Positions 25,641-39,871 are shown, counted from the first letter of the stretch. The stretch: 64,000 nt of DNA from Schizochytrium sp. TIO01 (GCA_004764695.1 SMSO01000014.1:3299148-3363147), one strand, 5' to 3'. Notes: generated from the sequence alone by a model not told the origin. Numbers and translations are program-made.

Positions 25641-28600
25641 GAAGGAATCAAAGAATCAGCCCATCGATGGGCAAAAGAGTCAATGAAACTGGGGATGAAA
25701 GAACCTGCAAGTCTTTCTCTGCCCATTTCAATGCTGAGAAGTGCGGTTTCTCCCTATCTTTCGTGGTGGCTGGCTTGCACAATTCATTCATTTATGCATT
25801 TGTTTCAAGGATCAGTGTCCTTCTTTTTCATTATTCTGAATTTACTTTGTTGTTTTTGTCATAATAAAATACTAAAAGGAACTGTCTGCATGTTCTTGAG
25901 CAGAATGATGAGTGGCAAGTGCTTTCTGCAGATTGTTAATCTCTGATATGGTAAAATGTGGGGGGCAAAGCTTCTATTGTGCCATCTTCCCGGGAAGTCT
26001 AAAAGTTTAAATCTAGAATCGACTTGTCGAAGCGTGCGAAAATACAAATTCGAGTAACATAATAAAGGTGACTTTTAAATATTAATTATATATATGTTTT
26101 TTAATACCTCTTATTGTTCCACCTGTTACAAGTTTAAAAGCTATTTTTTAAACTATCTACTTCAAAAGCTTTTTTCTTTTTATTCCTACAAATAACAGTT
26201 ATTCTTTCCTTTCTTCTCTGAAATTTATCAACGTCAGGACGAAACACTTAATTTTATATTTATGTTTTAGTTATTGTCTTTTCAATCCTAAAAGGAGTTG
26301 AAAGGATGTACTCCAATTTCTTCACTTCAAAAAGCCTTGCAATCATTCCATTTTGCTGAGCGGATGCAAGCATTCATTCATTCACTGGCCTAGTCTTTCC
26401 CTGACCCCCTGCTGGCCAATGTCTCAACCAAGGAAGAGCAACACCATTTCAGATGATAAATTCCTCCGAATGAATATTGAAGACCATATTGGCCGACCGT
26501 CCCAGCCGCCGCCGAGAGCGAACTAAAGCAGCCTTGTCTCATCAATCAATGAGGCAGCTCCAGCAAAATATGCGGAAAAGCGCGCGCCTTGGCAACAGTA
26601 CTCATTCCGTATTTCATCTGCATGATGATCATGATGTCGAAATGCCATATTGATCGACGAGTATCACAAACGATCTACAGATAGCTCAAAAGTTTAAAAA
26701 AATCATTCACTAGCGTGGCGCTTTCCGAGCGTCCTAAGCTGCTAATTGAATAGCTGCTTCCCTGCCAAGATGAACGACAGGAAATCAGGTAAACGTGTCC
26801 GTGTCACTTGAAACGGCGCAAGAAAGCGATGGCAGCGCGTAAGGTACCTTTCTATCTATATGCATGCGCCATTGATTAGTTTCATTTTCTTAAACGGTTC
26901 TAGGCATTTGTTTTCTTTTTTTAATAAAAATAAAATAAAACAAATGGATAAATTGTTAGTTATCTATTTAGGAACTTCAAAAGGCGCCCCGGGGCTTCTT
27001 ACAATTGTCTTTCACAGGCCAGCAGAGCGTAAAATAAAAATAGAACATAAGAGAAATTCGCTCGCTCGTTCGTATTTGGCTGTGCTGACCCGTTGAAAGC
27101 AACAAGTGTTTTAGCTCGTAGTCATTTTTATTCAACTTAATGTTATGTTTGGAAGGTTTGGTAGGCAATATGTTTTTTTGTCAACCATGAAAATTCCAAG
27201 AAGTCTTTGCCAAAGAAAGCACTTTTAAATCATATCGACAAACACATTTCTTTCATTTTATTTTTTTCAAAGTCGTTCATTTTATTTTATTTAAAAAACG
27301 GTTGTTTTAAACATATGATAAAGAAACTGATTGAAATAACACTTTATTCTTTATTTGAATTACAAGAATGAATTTTAATTTATTCTAACCTTTTCACTCA
27401 TTTTATTTCATTTTAATTAATTAATCAATTAAACAAATGAGATGATATTCGACATCAGGAACCCCGCCAGATAATTTGAAAAGATCAAGTACGTATATGC
27501 CAGCAAATGATTTAATCATTTCTTAATACTCTAAAATGATTGTCAAAATAAGCGAATAATGGCTTCTAGTTCTGTCATAGCATTCTTTAAAATATTAATG
27601 AAAAAATTGATAACCATAAAAGGAAACGAGGGGAACGTCAGAACTCATGGCAGGCTGCACAATCTAACACTTGCCGCATCGCATTGCTTAGTCGTAACAT
27701 TTGAAAAATCGTGCTACTCACCTGCTGGTTTTGAAAGTTGCTTTCATTAAAATTTTAGCTTCTTTGCTTACCCGCTTTCGATTTGCAACTAGAAGATAGT
27801 CAAACTAACGATATCCTCAATGACTTTCAGAAAAGCTTTTTCATATTCAGCCTGACCAGCGGCTCTGCTCCATTGATACATCAGTACTTTGTAATTAAAA
27901 TATATATATATAAATAACAGAAACCACTCTCCATCACCCCTCGCCTCTTGACCCAGTTTCTTGATATCTTCCACAATGATTAACATCTCACCATTTTACT
28001 CCTATCTTCAATGCGTCATTTGATGCCCCTTAAATCGTATCATTAATTTCAGAATAAATACTTCATTCATTCCAGCGATTCCCATTCACCAAATCCACGA
28101 CAAATATGCCCAAAAGAACCCTGGGTCGGATTTCGACTTCTCGGAAGGAGCTCAGAAACAAGCAAAGAGCTCGGTTCGGTCAACTCAGTCAGTCCAACTG
28201 AGCTAGACGTCGACACCTCCACCCACCCTCTCTCGGAAAATGCTTCCGCCGCGTGTTCCATGGAGGTTCACTTTCTTATAGCGTTGCAGTTGCCTGATCC
28301 TCGCCGCCCAAGGTCTGCAGCGATTTACAGCAACGAATCTGAATGGGCTCTGTCAATCAGGAATGTTCGAGTTGATGCCAATCACTCCGCTGTAGTTTCA
28401 TTTGCTGCTGGCCACAAACGCCAAACCCTAAAACTCTTCGTAGCTGCTGCTTCGGCACGGAGTAGATATTTCGTGATGCTAATTGAGTGATGTGCTCGCT
28501 CGCTTGCTTGCTTGTTTTGCTTGCTTGCTGGATTCCAGAGGATGGAAACTTGTCAATCTACCCATTGATCAAACAGCTTGTCGTCTGATGTCACTGCGTT

Positions 28601-29727
28601 TCTCTTTTTCGGAAAGGAACTTGGTGACTTGACTTTCACTCATGCGGGAATTTGAGAGGCCTCACTCAACACGCATGTCCAACGGTGGGAAAACGAATGA
28701 GTGAGCGAGTAGCTTTGAGACTCGAGAATGCTTGGCGTGACCTCAAGTAAATGATACATAGAATGAGCAGGTAATATGATGCACCATCACGACTTGTTTC
28801 TCTGTGTTTAGAAACTACGATTTATTATATTCTGCCGGATGTACACTTGCATCAGCTGTTCTGTAGATATGTAAATATGACTAGCGTTGTACGTTTCTTG
28901 GCCAGGCAAAAGCAGACAAAACCAGGTGAAACCGAGGAGAGGCCAAGCCACCTTCCTATTGGCATTTCCACTACGCTAATTGCACCTGTTCACGTTGCAC
29001 TCGCAAGCAAACCGTGCAGATTCAAGCGTTTGGCAGATCCCATTGAAAACATATTTGTGTGTATGTGCAGCTAACCAGTCACTTAATGCGAGAGAAACGA
29101 CTTGAACCCCACTTAAAGATTCGCAGAAAGTCTCCGCACGAGGGTCGCCAGCATTTCAAGCATCGTCTTGGAATCATTTCAGCCTGAAAGACGCCTGCAT
29201 GTCGTCAAGCAACCAACTTTCCCCATGATTACCCCAGGAGTGCAGTTGTTTAATTTTTTTAAGTGAGCGAAGCTCGAATGAATTCTCAAGCAAGAACCTC
29301 TTCAAAACGAAGGATCGTCTGTCTGGGGTTATTATTATATAGATGGATACTCTATTTGTTCACACTGGCGCCCAAGTCTTTCAATCAGCTAGGAGTAGCT
29401 TAAGCGCACCTATGGGCCTTCCGCAGTCCTACTAGCCGCCTCATTACCAAAACCTCCAGCACGGTGGGGCTCTCTTTCTTTCCATGCTGTATTTGCGAAC
29501 CTACACATACATAGCGAGGTAGCGCTTTTGCTGTGGTACCTAGAGCTTTGAAAATGTGCCAACTTGAGAAAGCAATAGCATCTGGCCGAACTGCGGCGGC
29601 TTCCCGCGCGAAGAGGCTAGCAGCTTTGAGCTCGACCGAGGAGCACAATACTAGCTTGGCAGCGGAATAAGCTAATGAGGGCAAACGGAATCGTTCGATG
29701 GCTCTCCTGCGTAAGCTATTCCAAACG
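25641..29727. other. Gene-free stretch, AT-rich in the middle
   Basis: About 4 kb with no recognisable gene and few microsatellites. AT-rich islands lie at 26050-26290, 26890-26945, 27230-27440 and 27895-27920. A short GCTT cluster sits near 28500-28530. Open frames of 60-103 codons show no known motif. Confidence 0.4.
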
Positions 29728-29768
29728 CTTGTCTTGTCTTGTCGTGTCTTGTCGTGTCGTGTCTTGTT
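29728..29768. repeat. (TTGTC/GTGTC)n pentanucleotide
   Basis: Eight five-base units alternating between TTGTC and GTGTC. Confidence 0.9.
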
Positions 29769-30120
29769 TTTCCCTTCCTTGCCTCGATCGTAATCAATTC
29801 ACTCATTCGTTCATTTGTTGATCCATTCACTCAATCAATCAACAGTCGCTTATCCGTGAAACATCCCTCTCCTCAACCCCGCACCGAAAGCAGCCGATCA
29901 TTCGCAGACACTCGAAACGTGCTGCGGGCGGCTGGCTGGCTGGCTGCGGCTTCGATGGACTGGCTGTGACTCGGGGAAAACATCGAAAAGAGGCTGCTGG
30001 ACAGGGGTTGCACACACCCAGAGCTCAAAAGTTGCACACAACAGGAGGTCTTTTCCCGACTCCTGAGAGCTAAGTTACGGTCCTCAGCACCGCCAAACAA
30101 GAGCGAGCAGCAGTTCCTCC

Positions 30121-30156
30121 TTCTTTCCTTCCTTCCTTCCTGCCTTCCTTTCCTCC
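30121..30156. repeat. (TTCC)n imperfect polypyrimidine array
   Basis: TTCC units with TGCC and TTTCC interruptions. Confidence 0.85.
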
Positions 30157-32270
30157 TTGCGAGGAAATAACGGAGAAAGCGGAGACCGCCAAGACTGCTG
30201 CTGCCGATGAAACGGTGAAGCAGCACGGCGCATTGGAGCACCCAGTACGCATGCCGTTCGGAATGAGGACGAGTCGATCCGAGTCTTACGTACGACCCAA
30301 TCATGCGGAGTGGAATTACTATTTATTTGCGATCTTATCTTCTCTTCTCTTGTTTCTTTTGGAAAGCTTCTTAGTTGTCTTTCCCACGGTTGGCTCCTTG
30401 CTAGGTACTACGCTACTCGTGCATAGTAGGGGGTACTTAGTATTCTAAACGTTTTCAGTTTGAACAAAAGCTTCTGTAAACGAACCCGGGGAGAATGAAC
30501 CCGGCGCCGGGCGGACTTTCTAAAGGCACCGCAGAGATACTTCGATGGCGGCGGCATCGGAACATGTGCTGCGCTCCTTAGAGCAACCCGGCTCGACAAG
30601 GGCAACGACGTTGTTTGGTTTCAAGTCGAAAATTCTGGTGTAAAGCCAAGCCTAGGTGCATTTTCGTGAGTTGATTATTCTTCAAGTTAATTTAATTTAA
30701 TTTTCTCTTCTTTTAATTAATAATGTTGAAACGTTTTCTTTCCCGACCATCCATGAAACAAATGATACTTGGGATGGCAGGCTAAGACGGCCATGAGCGT
30801 GATTCTCAGTGAGGCCATTCATTGTGGATACAACCACACTCGCAGACTGGCTCGCCATCAACCAACTGCCTCTTGGCGCTTTCCCGCTTCGTGCGGGGCT
30901 CCGGGGGCGTTTGGCGTGGCGTTTTCGACTCGTACTAAAGAAGGTGGGATTCTGCTCAAGTTCCGAAGAAGGAGAAGAACTGACCGCAGAGGCTATGGAC
31001 TTAGTTTGTGAGATACACTCGCACTCACTCCTCCTGACTCGAAAGAAAACGACGAAGCGTCCCAAGACTAACCACGGCAGAAATGCTGTGTTGCTTCTTG
31101 CTCAGCTTAGGTCCTGAGCTAACGTGGAAGAGCGTTGGATCAAGGAGACACCCCCGTGAGTGAGTGAGGAGTGACCCAGAGCAGTCCACAACGATTATGC
31201 GAACCAGCACGGAGTTCTGAAAGGTGCCTTCATTGTGCCATCTCTTTCTTTAAAGACGCTGGTTGATCTGATCGATTAATTGATCGATCAATTGTTTTAA
31301 GCGTGAAAATAGAACTTTTAGCTACTTTCTTGCGTTTGGAGGCATTTTGATTTTCCAAAGAGTAGGTCTCTCTACCTATGCGCCATTCAGGTTCAAAAGC
31401 TGAGTAGGTTCAGGTTCATTCAATCGACCGTGATGATAAGGTAGGACTACTGCTTACGAAAGGGAAAGGGGGATGTATAATAAATAACATGCGTGACTGT
31501 TCCGCAAGGTAGTAGGTATCACAGACTGGCAAATGCTAGTTGTTGAGTAACTCGCGATAGCTATCGTAGGTAAGTACTGGTTTCCTATTTGCTGATTTTA
31601 AGATTTCTGAATACGGTAGGTTTGCTTGTTTTAGGCTGTTTAATCGAACGTTGCTTATGTAGCAGGGGTGAGGCTGATAAGTTTTGTCAATGTCATTATG
31701 TTTTGACTGTTTCGAGTTTATTAGGGATTAAAATTGCAGACAAGCCATCCATCCATACGTTCAGTCATCAGCTCTTTTGATCGATATGTTTGTTTTGCTT
31801 ATCATACTAAACTTTGACAACATTTCTGAAAAAGAAAAGCAAGAAGTTGGTGCATAGCAGTCTTTTGAGATCAAGCGAGACAGATCAACTTAGTATGCTA
31901 GGGTCGCACAAGCGGACTAGGTAGGTAAATTTGGAGCTGGCAAGCATCCCGAGTGAGTTGATGCACCCATCGGCCACATCGCAGATTTAATGACGTTTGC
32001 CACTGAATGGAGACGAACAAGAAAAGAAGAAAAGGGCAGGAACCATGATGCGTGCGAATACTTGAAAATTCGCTGGTACCTGCCTAAGTTAGCTTTTCCC
32101 TTTCCTTTTCTTTCCTTTTATTTATTAATTTTAATATGTAATATTTAATATTTTTTTAATTACTGTTTATCATTCGAATTTAGTAGGCGCGAAGTTTATG
32201 TTACTATTTGTCTGTTTATTTTTGGATATAGGTTAGATCATCAATCAATCAATCAATTTAAGATCAAACG
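30157..32270. other. Non-coding spacer
   Basis: AT islands at 30670-30730 and 32100-32225, and a perfect 16-bp palindrome AATTGATCGATCAATT at 31278-31293. A short AATC cluster lies at 32240-32257. No gene recognised. Confidence 0.4.
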
Positions 32271-32457
32271 AGTGAATGAATGAATGAATGAATGAATGAA
32301 TGAATGAATGAATGAATGAATGAATGAATGAATGAATGAATGAATGAATGAATGAATGAATGAATGAATGAATGAATGAATGAATGAATGAATGAATGAA
32401 TGAATGAATGAATGAATGAATGAATGAATGAATGAATGAATGAATGAATGAATGAAC
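32271..32457. repeat. (AATG)46 microsatellite, longest in window
   Basis: About 46 uninterrupted AATG units over 187 bp. Its length and purity imply active expansion. The repetitive SFIH minus-strand frames are artefacts. Confidence 0.98.
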
Positions 32458-32962
32458 GAGAGTAGTTCGTCGCTCTTCTCTGCATACCAACCATTGAACT
32501 GTTTTCAATTCATTCACACTGCCAGTCAGGTCTTGGGACGGAGGAAGACTTCGGTCAGGATTCTTTGACCACTTGAGGAATACAAGGCCGCGATGGTCCG
32601 GCGTGCACAAGTGATGACTTTCTTTCTCCCTCGAGTCCAAGCTGCTCTTGGTCTCACCTCTTTCCTCCTCCTGCCAGGCCGGAACTTCAAAGGGGAAATA
32701 TTACACTACACAAACTTTTGTACCATCATAGTCAGACAGGCATTGAGCTAGCTGCCATCCCCAAGAGGCCCTCGGCTCCCAGCCCTTACGTGAATCCCGG
32801 CGCAGTACCGACGAGCGACTGCAGCCCTACTAGTGTGGTTCGAGATCGATCTACCTGAGAGATTGACAAGATCGAATGTCAACATTCATCGATTGGTCAG
32901 TCGAGTTGAAGGCCCACTCGAGTCAGCGGTTGGTTTGTTTTGGCGCTTGGTTGGTGGCTGAC

Positions 32963-33002
32963 TTTGTTTGTTTGTTTGTTTGTCTGTCTGTCTGTCTGTC
33001 TA
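32963..33002. repeat. Compound (TTTG)-(TCTG) array
   Basis: Five TTTG units pass in phase into five TCTG units, a single-base change spread through half of the array. Confidence 0.95.
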
Positions 33003-34735
33003 TCAATTAGCTCAAGTTAGAGGTATCTTTGCGTTCGTCCAAAGTTCGTGGTTTCTATCCTACACTCAGCGGCGATCTGGCGGAAGATCTTGAAGCTGGG
33101 GATGTTGTAATAGAAGCTGCTACTAGCTATAGCCTCGTTTGTTTCGTGGAGTGCCGTCCAAAGGAGCGGCTCCGCCGTTGTGTGGTACAAAGAGGGACGA
33201 CCTTCACGTAGGCCAAGTCTTTCCCGAGTCTGCAGGCGACGCACGCACGCGTGTTCGAGGGATGAGCACAATTCAGAATGGATAATGCGGATGAAGGAGC
33301 GATGCAAGAAAATGCGCCAACGCCAGCGGAGGCCCTGCTTCGATTGCTGCTTTTTTCCTTCTTCATTTGTTTAATTAATTGTTAAAAACAGGTATCAATA
33401 TATTTTTTGTGTTCATTTACAGTAGGAAAGCACCGCCCTACGACCAACAGTTGATCTGTGAGTGAGTTGGTTATTTCTTCATTATTGTTGCTCCCTTCCT
33501 ATTCTGCAGCCGCGGACGCGAGACGTTGTCCAGTCTGCCAGGCTCGAACTTGGCTTCTGGGAATGGGTGCCAGGCCACACAAAAGGAGTGCCAATAGGGA
33601 CGTCTGGAGCACAATAGAAAAACAAAAAAGATTGAAAGAAGAGAAAGGCGAACGACGAGCTGAAGGCGGCCACGAGATGTTCAATTTGCACTACTTTTTT
33701 GGCCTGAAGGGGGCGGCGGTTTGCGCAGCTCCGGCATCTTGATGGCTTTTTCCGCAAGCTGAGCTGTCTCTGGAACAAGAATTCACGAGGTAGTTGTACT
33801 TCCTGTTGGCTCCGATTGTTCCACCAATAACTTGATAACAGGTTGAGTGGCGACAACAAATAAAGGCGCAATCGCCAAGCAAAGACACCGCATCATGCCA
33901 ATTATTTATGGCGCATGTCAACTTTGCTCACATAGTTAGTCAGGTCTTTCAGATCGTTTGATAGTTCCTTTTATTTTTCTTATTTTTTATCTGTTTTTCG
34001 TGGGGGGAAGAAAAAGTCACAATCGCTTACTTACCTGTGAACACTTTTTTCCTTTTTCATATTTCTATTTTTCTATAGTAGCCAGCTACTCATTCTCAGT
34101 GCGAAGGAATCCCGGGACTCTCTCTTTCCGTCCCCCTCACTCTTTTCGAAATAAAGATATATAAATATAAACCGATTAGATAGAAACCCTTTAAAGTAAT
34201 TGTACACCTTCTGCTTTGCGCACAGCCTTTCGACGATGTAGTTGAACGAGTTGTTCTGCTTGGCTTGGCGAGAAGCATCTCAACTTTCTGGTGGTATCAC
34301 AGTCATTCCATCTGCTTATTGCAGAGAGGATCATCGGTTGATCCCAACTTGTAATAGTCTTTCTTATTTTAAAATAAAGCGCGGAATCTTCGAGGTTTCT
34401 GACAAAGAAAGAGGTCCCTAAGAAGCGCTCACTCACTCGTCAACTCACTTACTCGCTCACATGGTAAATCACGGTGGTATGCGGGCGGCCAAGAGAGCAC
34501 TCAGATTGACACCTCGCTGGCGTAAGGCCTGGGAGGAAATGACCAACAGCACATGCACTTCTCTTCCCTGGATATATTGCCGCCGCCTGTTCCCAGACGC
34601 AAACAACAAAGAAAACCACTCCCGGCGGCTCCTCCAAATTAGCGAGCTTTAGATGGCTTCGCCTGAATTGAAAAGGTCTTTCTTACGCGTCGCAATGAGA
34701 CAGCCTGCTCTTGCCAAAGTCCCGAACATTACGCA

Positions 34736-34764
34736 AAGTGGCGCCACTGTAGACAAGTGGCGCC
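34736..34764. repeat. 12-bp palindrome plus 10-bp direct repeat
   Basis: AGTGGCGCCACT (34737-34748) is a perfect palindrome. AAGTGGCGCC occurs at 34736-34745 and again at 34755-34764, so the segment can also fold as a 9-bp stem with a 7-base loop. Confidence 0.85.
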
Positions 34765-37700
34765 TCCATCTGATGTGCAGGGTAGAGGAGAAGGTGTAAC
34801 CCCTACCGTGGCACTCATCTCATATTGGCTTGAGCGCTTCAACTCCTGAGGAAGCCCGGGTGAAGATGACAATGCGTCCGTCCGCGACAGGAGCACTTTC
34901 CTCAAGATCGGTCAGTAGATTTTCTAACGCTGCCCATGCGAACTGTCGGAGTGACCCGGTTTGATTGAGCCCTAATTTTTTAAGTCTTTAGCATGAAACA
35001 GACGCTTACATAGGAAGGAAGGAAGTCATGGCATCTGGAGCCACTCGCAAAAGGACAGAAGAACAACAGGCAGCCTGAAGATACTCGTCTCTGGGCTAGA
35101 ACCAATATCTGGTTCGTCTCCGATCGAATTAATGTGAACAACAGGCTGTTGGGCTAAAACAGATACCCCAGCTTGCCAGCTAGTCCCAGTTCTTGCCCGA
35201 AGATTACAAGGAGACCTTGCGCGGAACGAATTTGAAGTGGAAATGAGCGAGGGTTTAAGATTACTGAAAGAAGAATAAGGCGTCATATTGCAATGCAAGA
35301 TAACTGTCTAGGCTAGAAAGCGGAATTAGTCTACTGCCGTTTGTCTTTCTTTTTCTTGTTTGCTGTTTGTTTATTTCGAGTTGTTTCGAGTTGTTTGTTT
35401 GTTTGTTTGTTTCAGGAAAAGTCTTTAGGTAAAATCCAAGAGACCGAATACACGATCTTGATTTCGTTGCACGATTCCTAACGCGCAGCATTCGGCAGTT
35501 GTGGACGCATCCCTTTTGAGATGAAGGTGCTAGGCTTGAATTGTGAAAGACGGGGAGCGAGAAGGAGAAATCACAAATTTACACGACGGATGTTTCCTCG
35601 GGTTTGCCCAACCTTACTTTCTTCCCAAGATTCGGCAAGAGCTGAGGAGCGACTAACTTACCGCCTCTCTTGGGGCAAAAGCTGCACACTTCGCTTGCGA
35701 AGTCCCAGGCTGATGCAGTGGAGGTTGGTATACATTCATACGCGCATACATACTTATCATCATTTTCAAAGGTTTTTGCGAACTAGTGCTGGTAGGAGGT
35801 GCTTGATATGTATGAGGAGTGGAGTGGCTCAAAAATGTTGAAAGAGAGAACGAAAAAATGAGTAGTAGGCTTCCTACTGATGATTGTAAGCTAACTGAAA
35901 GTGAGCTATAAGCAATAGCAAACAAAGAGAGCCAGCGCTAGTGGCTAATCATAGGCTTTGTCTCGGCTTATATAGTCTGTGCTCGATAAGCTAAGTGCAG
36001 TAATTTTGTTCAAGACCATTTCTTTACACAACCATTCTTCTACAACCTAAAAGGTATGTCTCTCTTAGTTTTGAGTATATTATATAAATCCTTTTTTTGC
36101 GCTTGCAGTTATAACTTTTTTAAACTTTTAGTTTCAAGTTTGTAAAAAATAAAATAAAATAAACTATGGCTTATTTTCAAAAACGTTTTTACAAAAATAC
36201 ACAACAATTAAAATCATTTCAAAAGTTTGTTTTAATTTTTTGTTTTGTTTTATCTTTATCTTTTAAACAATTTTATTGTTTCGTTTTAATAAATTAAAAG
36301 AAAGTATGACGTACCTTTTTAGCTTTAAGATAATTTAGCTCTTTTAGAAAATACATCTCATTTTCGATTCTTTCTCAAATATTTGACAATTTCTTGTCAA
36401 ACGTTTGACAGTCTGTTTGTATGGTTTCTATTTTGATTATTTTCAGCAAACAATTTCTTTGGTATTTTTATTGTTTATTTTTTTAATTAAATGTGATATA
36501 CAAGCTTTTAAATTTAATTTTAAAATGGTGGGGTTTTATTTTAAAAGATCTCCTGATAAGATTTTTAATCAAATGAAATGGAGTCCTCTTGATAGATTTT
36601 AATATAAAATATTTTCTCTGTTTAAGTGTAAGTTCTACTGCTCTCTTTTGCATTTAATTGTTTAACTAAATTAACTTAACCAAAATAGGTATTCCTTTTT
36701 CTAACTTGTTCTATTGCAATTTTGACTCGTTCCAAATTGCATCTAAAGCTCCGCTGTTAAAGTTCATACTACCCGCCCCCAGCAACAGGTAGCAGCACCC
36801 TAACTAAACATGCCATCAGATCTGGTGCTTTTTACCTGCTTCACTTGCGTGCTTGCTCAAGTACCTCAAAAAATATTCTGCGAGAGATTTTGTTGTTCCA
36901 AGATTTAATTTTTAAAAAAAAAATGATGATAATAAAATAATAAACACCTTTAAACAAAGAGAAGTTTAGTTTAGTTTAGTCACGAGTACCAAGTACCCCA
37001 GCAAGTAGCTCCATATCGAGATAAACGGTAGAAAGCCCAGCAGAGAAACTAGAAGATGCAGTGGTTCTTCGCCGTACATGGCTTAACTTGACCCAGCTGC
37101 AACCAACACATTGATCACTCTGGCTTCAGTACTTGCTTCCTTGGCTGCCAGCCAAGCGCAGACAGCCAGCCAGCTCGTGTCTGGTTGGCAGGCAATCAGG
37201 CGGTCCAGTCCTGGGAAGGTAGGGGGCGCGGCCGGACCCTGGCTTAGCCTGGCTCACGGAGTCACCCCGTGCACTTCAAAAGGGATGGGTCGAATGGGTT
37301 CTTCTTCTCCAATGGAATCAAGGCGAGGAACGAAAAACCTGTCTTTCTTGTTGCTCCCTCTCTGGCTAGGAAGAGAGAGGTGGGGCCATCTGCAAGTTTA
37401 ACTTCTCTAAGAGATAGTACCTACTCTGCGTTGTGCTGTATGGTATGTACATACTACGCCAGCAACTTGAATGCCCCAGAGGAAGTGATGATTGCGATGA
37501 TTGTTTTGGCTTGAGATTTTACCCAAGTTTTCATTTTTGATTTAGATTTTTAAGATTTTTAACTTATTACCTGTGACTTATGCCCCAAGGACGAGAGAGA
37601 GGGGATAGGTACTGGAAGGAGTAATACATGATCGCTCAGCAAGGGTTTGCGAATAAGCGATCGAACGAACGTGAAGAAAGATAGTAAGGAAGACATCTAA

Positions 37701-38095
37701 CAGGAAATAACTGAGGGATGGCACGTTGAATGGGCGCAGGGATCTCGAGACAGACAATCGTATTCCACGGTGGTATTTGCAGCTCTGTGCAGGCAGGCAC
37801 TTGTTAAATTTGTTGGGTTCTACGTTCTCGCCGGAAATAGCCTCTCATTCGTGCAGTTCACTCTTTCACTCTTTCACTCATTTATGCATTCATTCACTGC
37901 CCAGTCGATGATGCTTAGCTGCTTTGAATGTAAGAAGACACCACGATGTCGTGGTACAATGAAAATCGAGGACGAGGGAAAGGTTTCGTTTGCAGCAAAC
38001 TAAGGGATTGCGTGGCTGGAGCTCGAGACGAGGGCCCTTGTGCTGTTGCGCCAGAGGTATATAGAGATAGTATGGAACAGCAGCTGGGGAACGAG

Positions 38096-38131
38096 TATGT
38101 AACCAATGTAACCAATGTAACCAATGAAACC
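38096..38131. repeat. 9-bp (TAACCAATG)3 minisatellite
   Basis: Three and a half units of a 9-base repeat, the last with a GAAACC variant. Confidence 0.85.
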
Positions 38132-39835
38132 ATGTTCGCGAGTGGAGGTGTAGCCAATGGAGGTGTTGCAAAAAAAAGAATAGCAGTTGGTTATGCCATG
38201 GTACATATCGAATGGATACCTCAGTTAGTCCGCGCCTTTGTTCTCGACGAGAGTGAGATGAAGTGAGGGAATGAAAGAAAGACGCCATCACGCTTGAACG
38301 ATGGAATGAACGAATGCGACGCAATGCTGATTGGTGACATGCGCGTGTTGGTACTACTTCCCCCCGCACAGCTTAGAGCTCTTGCTGTGGTAGGTGGACC
38401 AGCATGCGCAGGTGCTGAAGGCAAAAGAGATAAAATGAGCATTTGAATTGAGTGTCAGATTCCTGCTACACATGAAATTGAGAAAGACGAAATTGAGAGC
38501 ATGTATTCTTAAATGTGCGATCGAGGAGTCATTTATGGCAAGGAAGCCATGTGAAATATATGTTGATGGCTGCGTTGATTTCTAGGCACTGCTTGAAGAT
38601 GATTGGGATGGTTTCATACAGAAGCGCAAATTGGTTATTTAACGTGCTGGTTGTACAGGGAAGCCTTGTGTCCAGAGCTAAAGAGCACGAGAGGTGGAGA
38701 AATGGGTGAAAGTATAGAAGGCAGTGAAGTTTTGGCAGCAACGCGAAAGCCAGTTTATAAAATCAAAGCAGTTTGTTTCTACTGCAGGGCAGAACCACGC
38801 TAAAATAACCAACGAACTTAATGACTGATACCGCTTTGGGTCTCAAGTTTCACAACGTAAATAAAACCTTTTAGATATTATGATATGTTGGAGCTAGAAG
38901 GCGTGCAAAAGGCAGTCTACGCAACGAGCAGCTTTAAATAGCAATCATTTGCTACTGTTGCTCCCTCTTGAAGAAACTAAACTCAGGAAGAGCAAGGTCA
39001 AGGTTTGAGCTTACGATCATATCATGATAAGGTTGGGAAGACCAAGATTGACTGCGACCATGAAAACCCGGCTGAATTCACATTAACTATAACTACGCGC
39101 AGCGTTTCTAGATCTTATTCTGTCTCGAGGACTGGTGTACTTGTTTAGATCGCTTTCCAGATTCAAGTTTCCCTTTCACACGAACGCATGAAGAAGACTA
39201 ACCTCGTGATAGTACCTGGTCTCGATCCTTAGTGGAATATCGCCATGACTAGTCAGAAAGTCCCGTGCGCTTTCCTTACAGATTGTTGTCCTGTATGAAA
39301 ACAAATTATAATAAACAGAATATACAAATTTAAAAAACAAGTCAGATTAAAGAGCAAGTGCATTCATCTATTGCGGTAGTGGTGCAAATGATGATTCCGC
39401 TCGTCCAATATGCGCAATCGCATGTCTCATGCTCATGTAGCCCCCTTTTCCCACACATAGCTAAGCTTATGCGCAAAAGATCGCGCCGGGCTTTCCAGAG
39501 CCGCCTTGAAAAGTTTTGAGGAGGGGTTACTCCAAGTCGAACTTTAAGGGTGTTCTTTGGAGGGTCTCTGGGCGATTGTTCCTTGCGCACAGGGGCCCTG
39601 GGTATGGCTGCTGCTGCTGCTGCTGTCCAGCGATTTGGACGGATCAAAACCGAGGAAAAGCTCACTACCGTAGTGCGACTCATAGTATAGTGTAGTGACG
39701 CCTGCTCTGACTCGCAGAAAACGCCGAGCTTGCGAATGCGCGGTCTCTCTGCACTGTAGCTCCCTTTCCACCTGCAAGCGCGTGCACTTGAAGCAGGCAC
39801 GCACTCTTCTTGAAGATCTCGAAGACCTTGGCGTG

Positions 39836-39871
39836 ATGAATGAATGAATCAATCAATCAATCAATCGATTG
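39836..39871. repeat. Compound (AATG)-(AATC) array
   Basis: AATG units pass in phase into AATC units, combining the two commonest array families. Confidence 0.93.

Larger units (their letters stand above)
33003..39835. other. Gene-free stretch with AT islands
   Basis: Nearly 7 kb without a recognisable gene. AT-rich islands lie at 33360-33420, 33960-34090, 36060-36710, 36900-36970, 37520-37570 and 39295-39345. The 36.1-36.7 kb island is the largest in the window. Small repeats include TTTG at 35390-35413 and a 9-bp repeat at 38096-38131; a palindrome pair lies at 34736-34764. Confidence 0.4.

Noticed and set aside
32245-32640. 131-codon minus-strand frame with repeated SFIH
   Set aside because: All frames of an AATG array are stop-free; the protein is a translation of the microsatellite.
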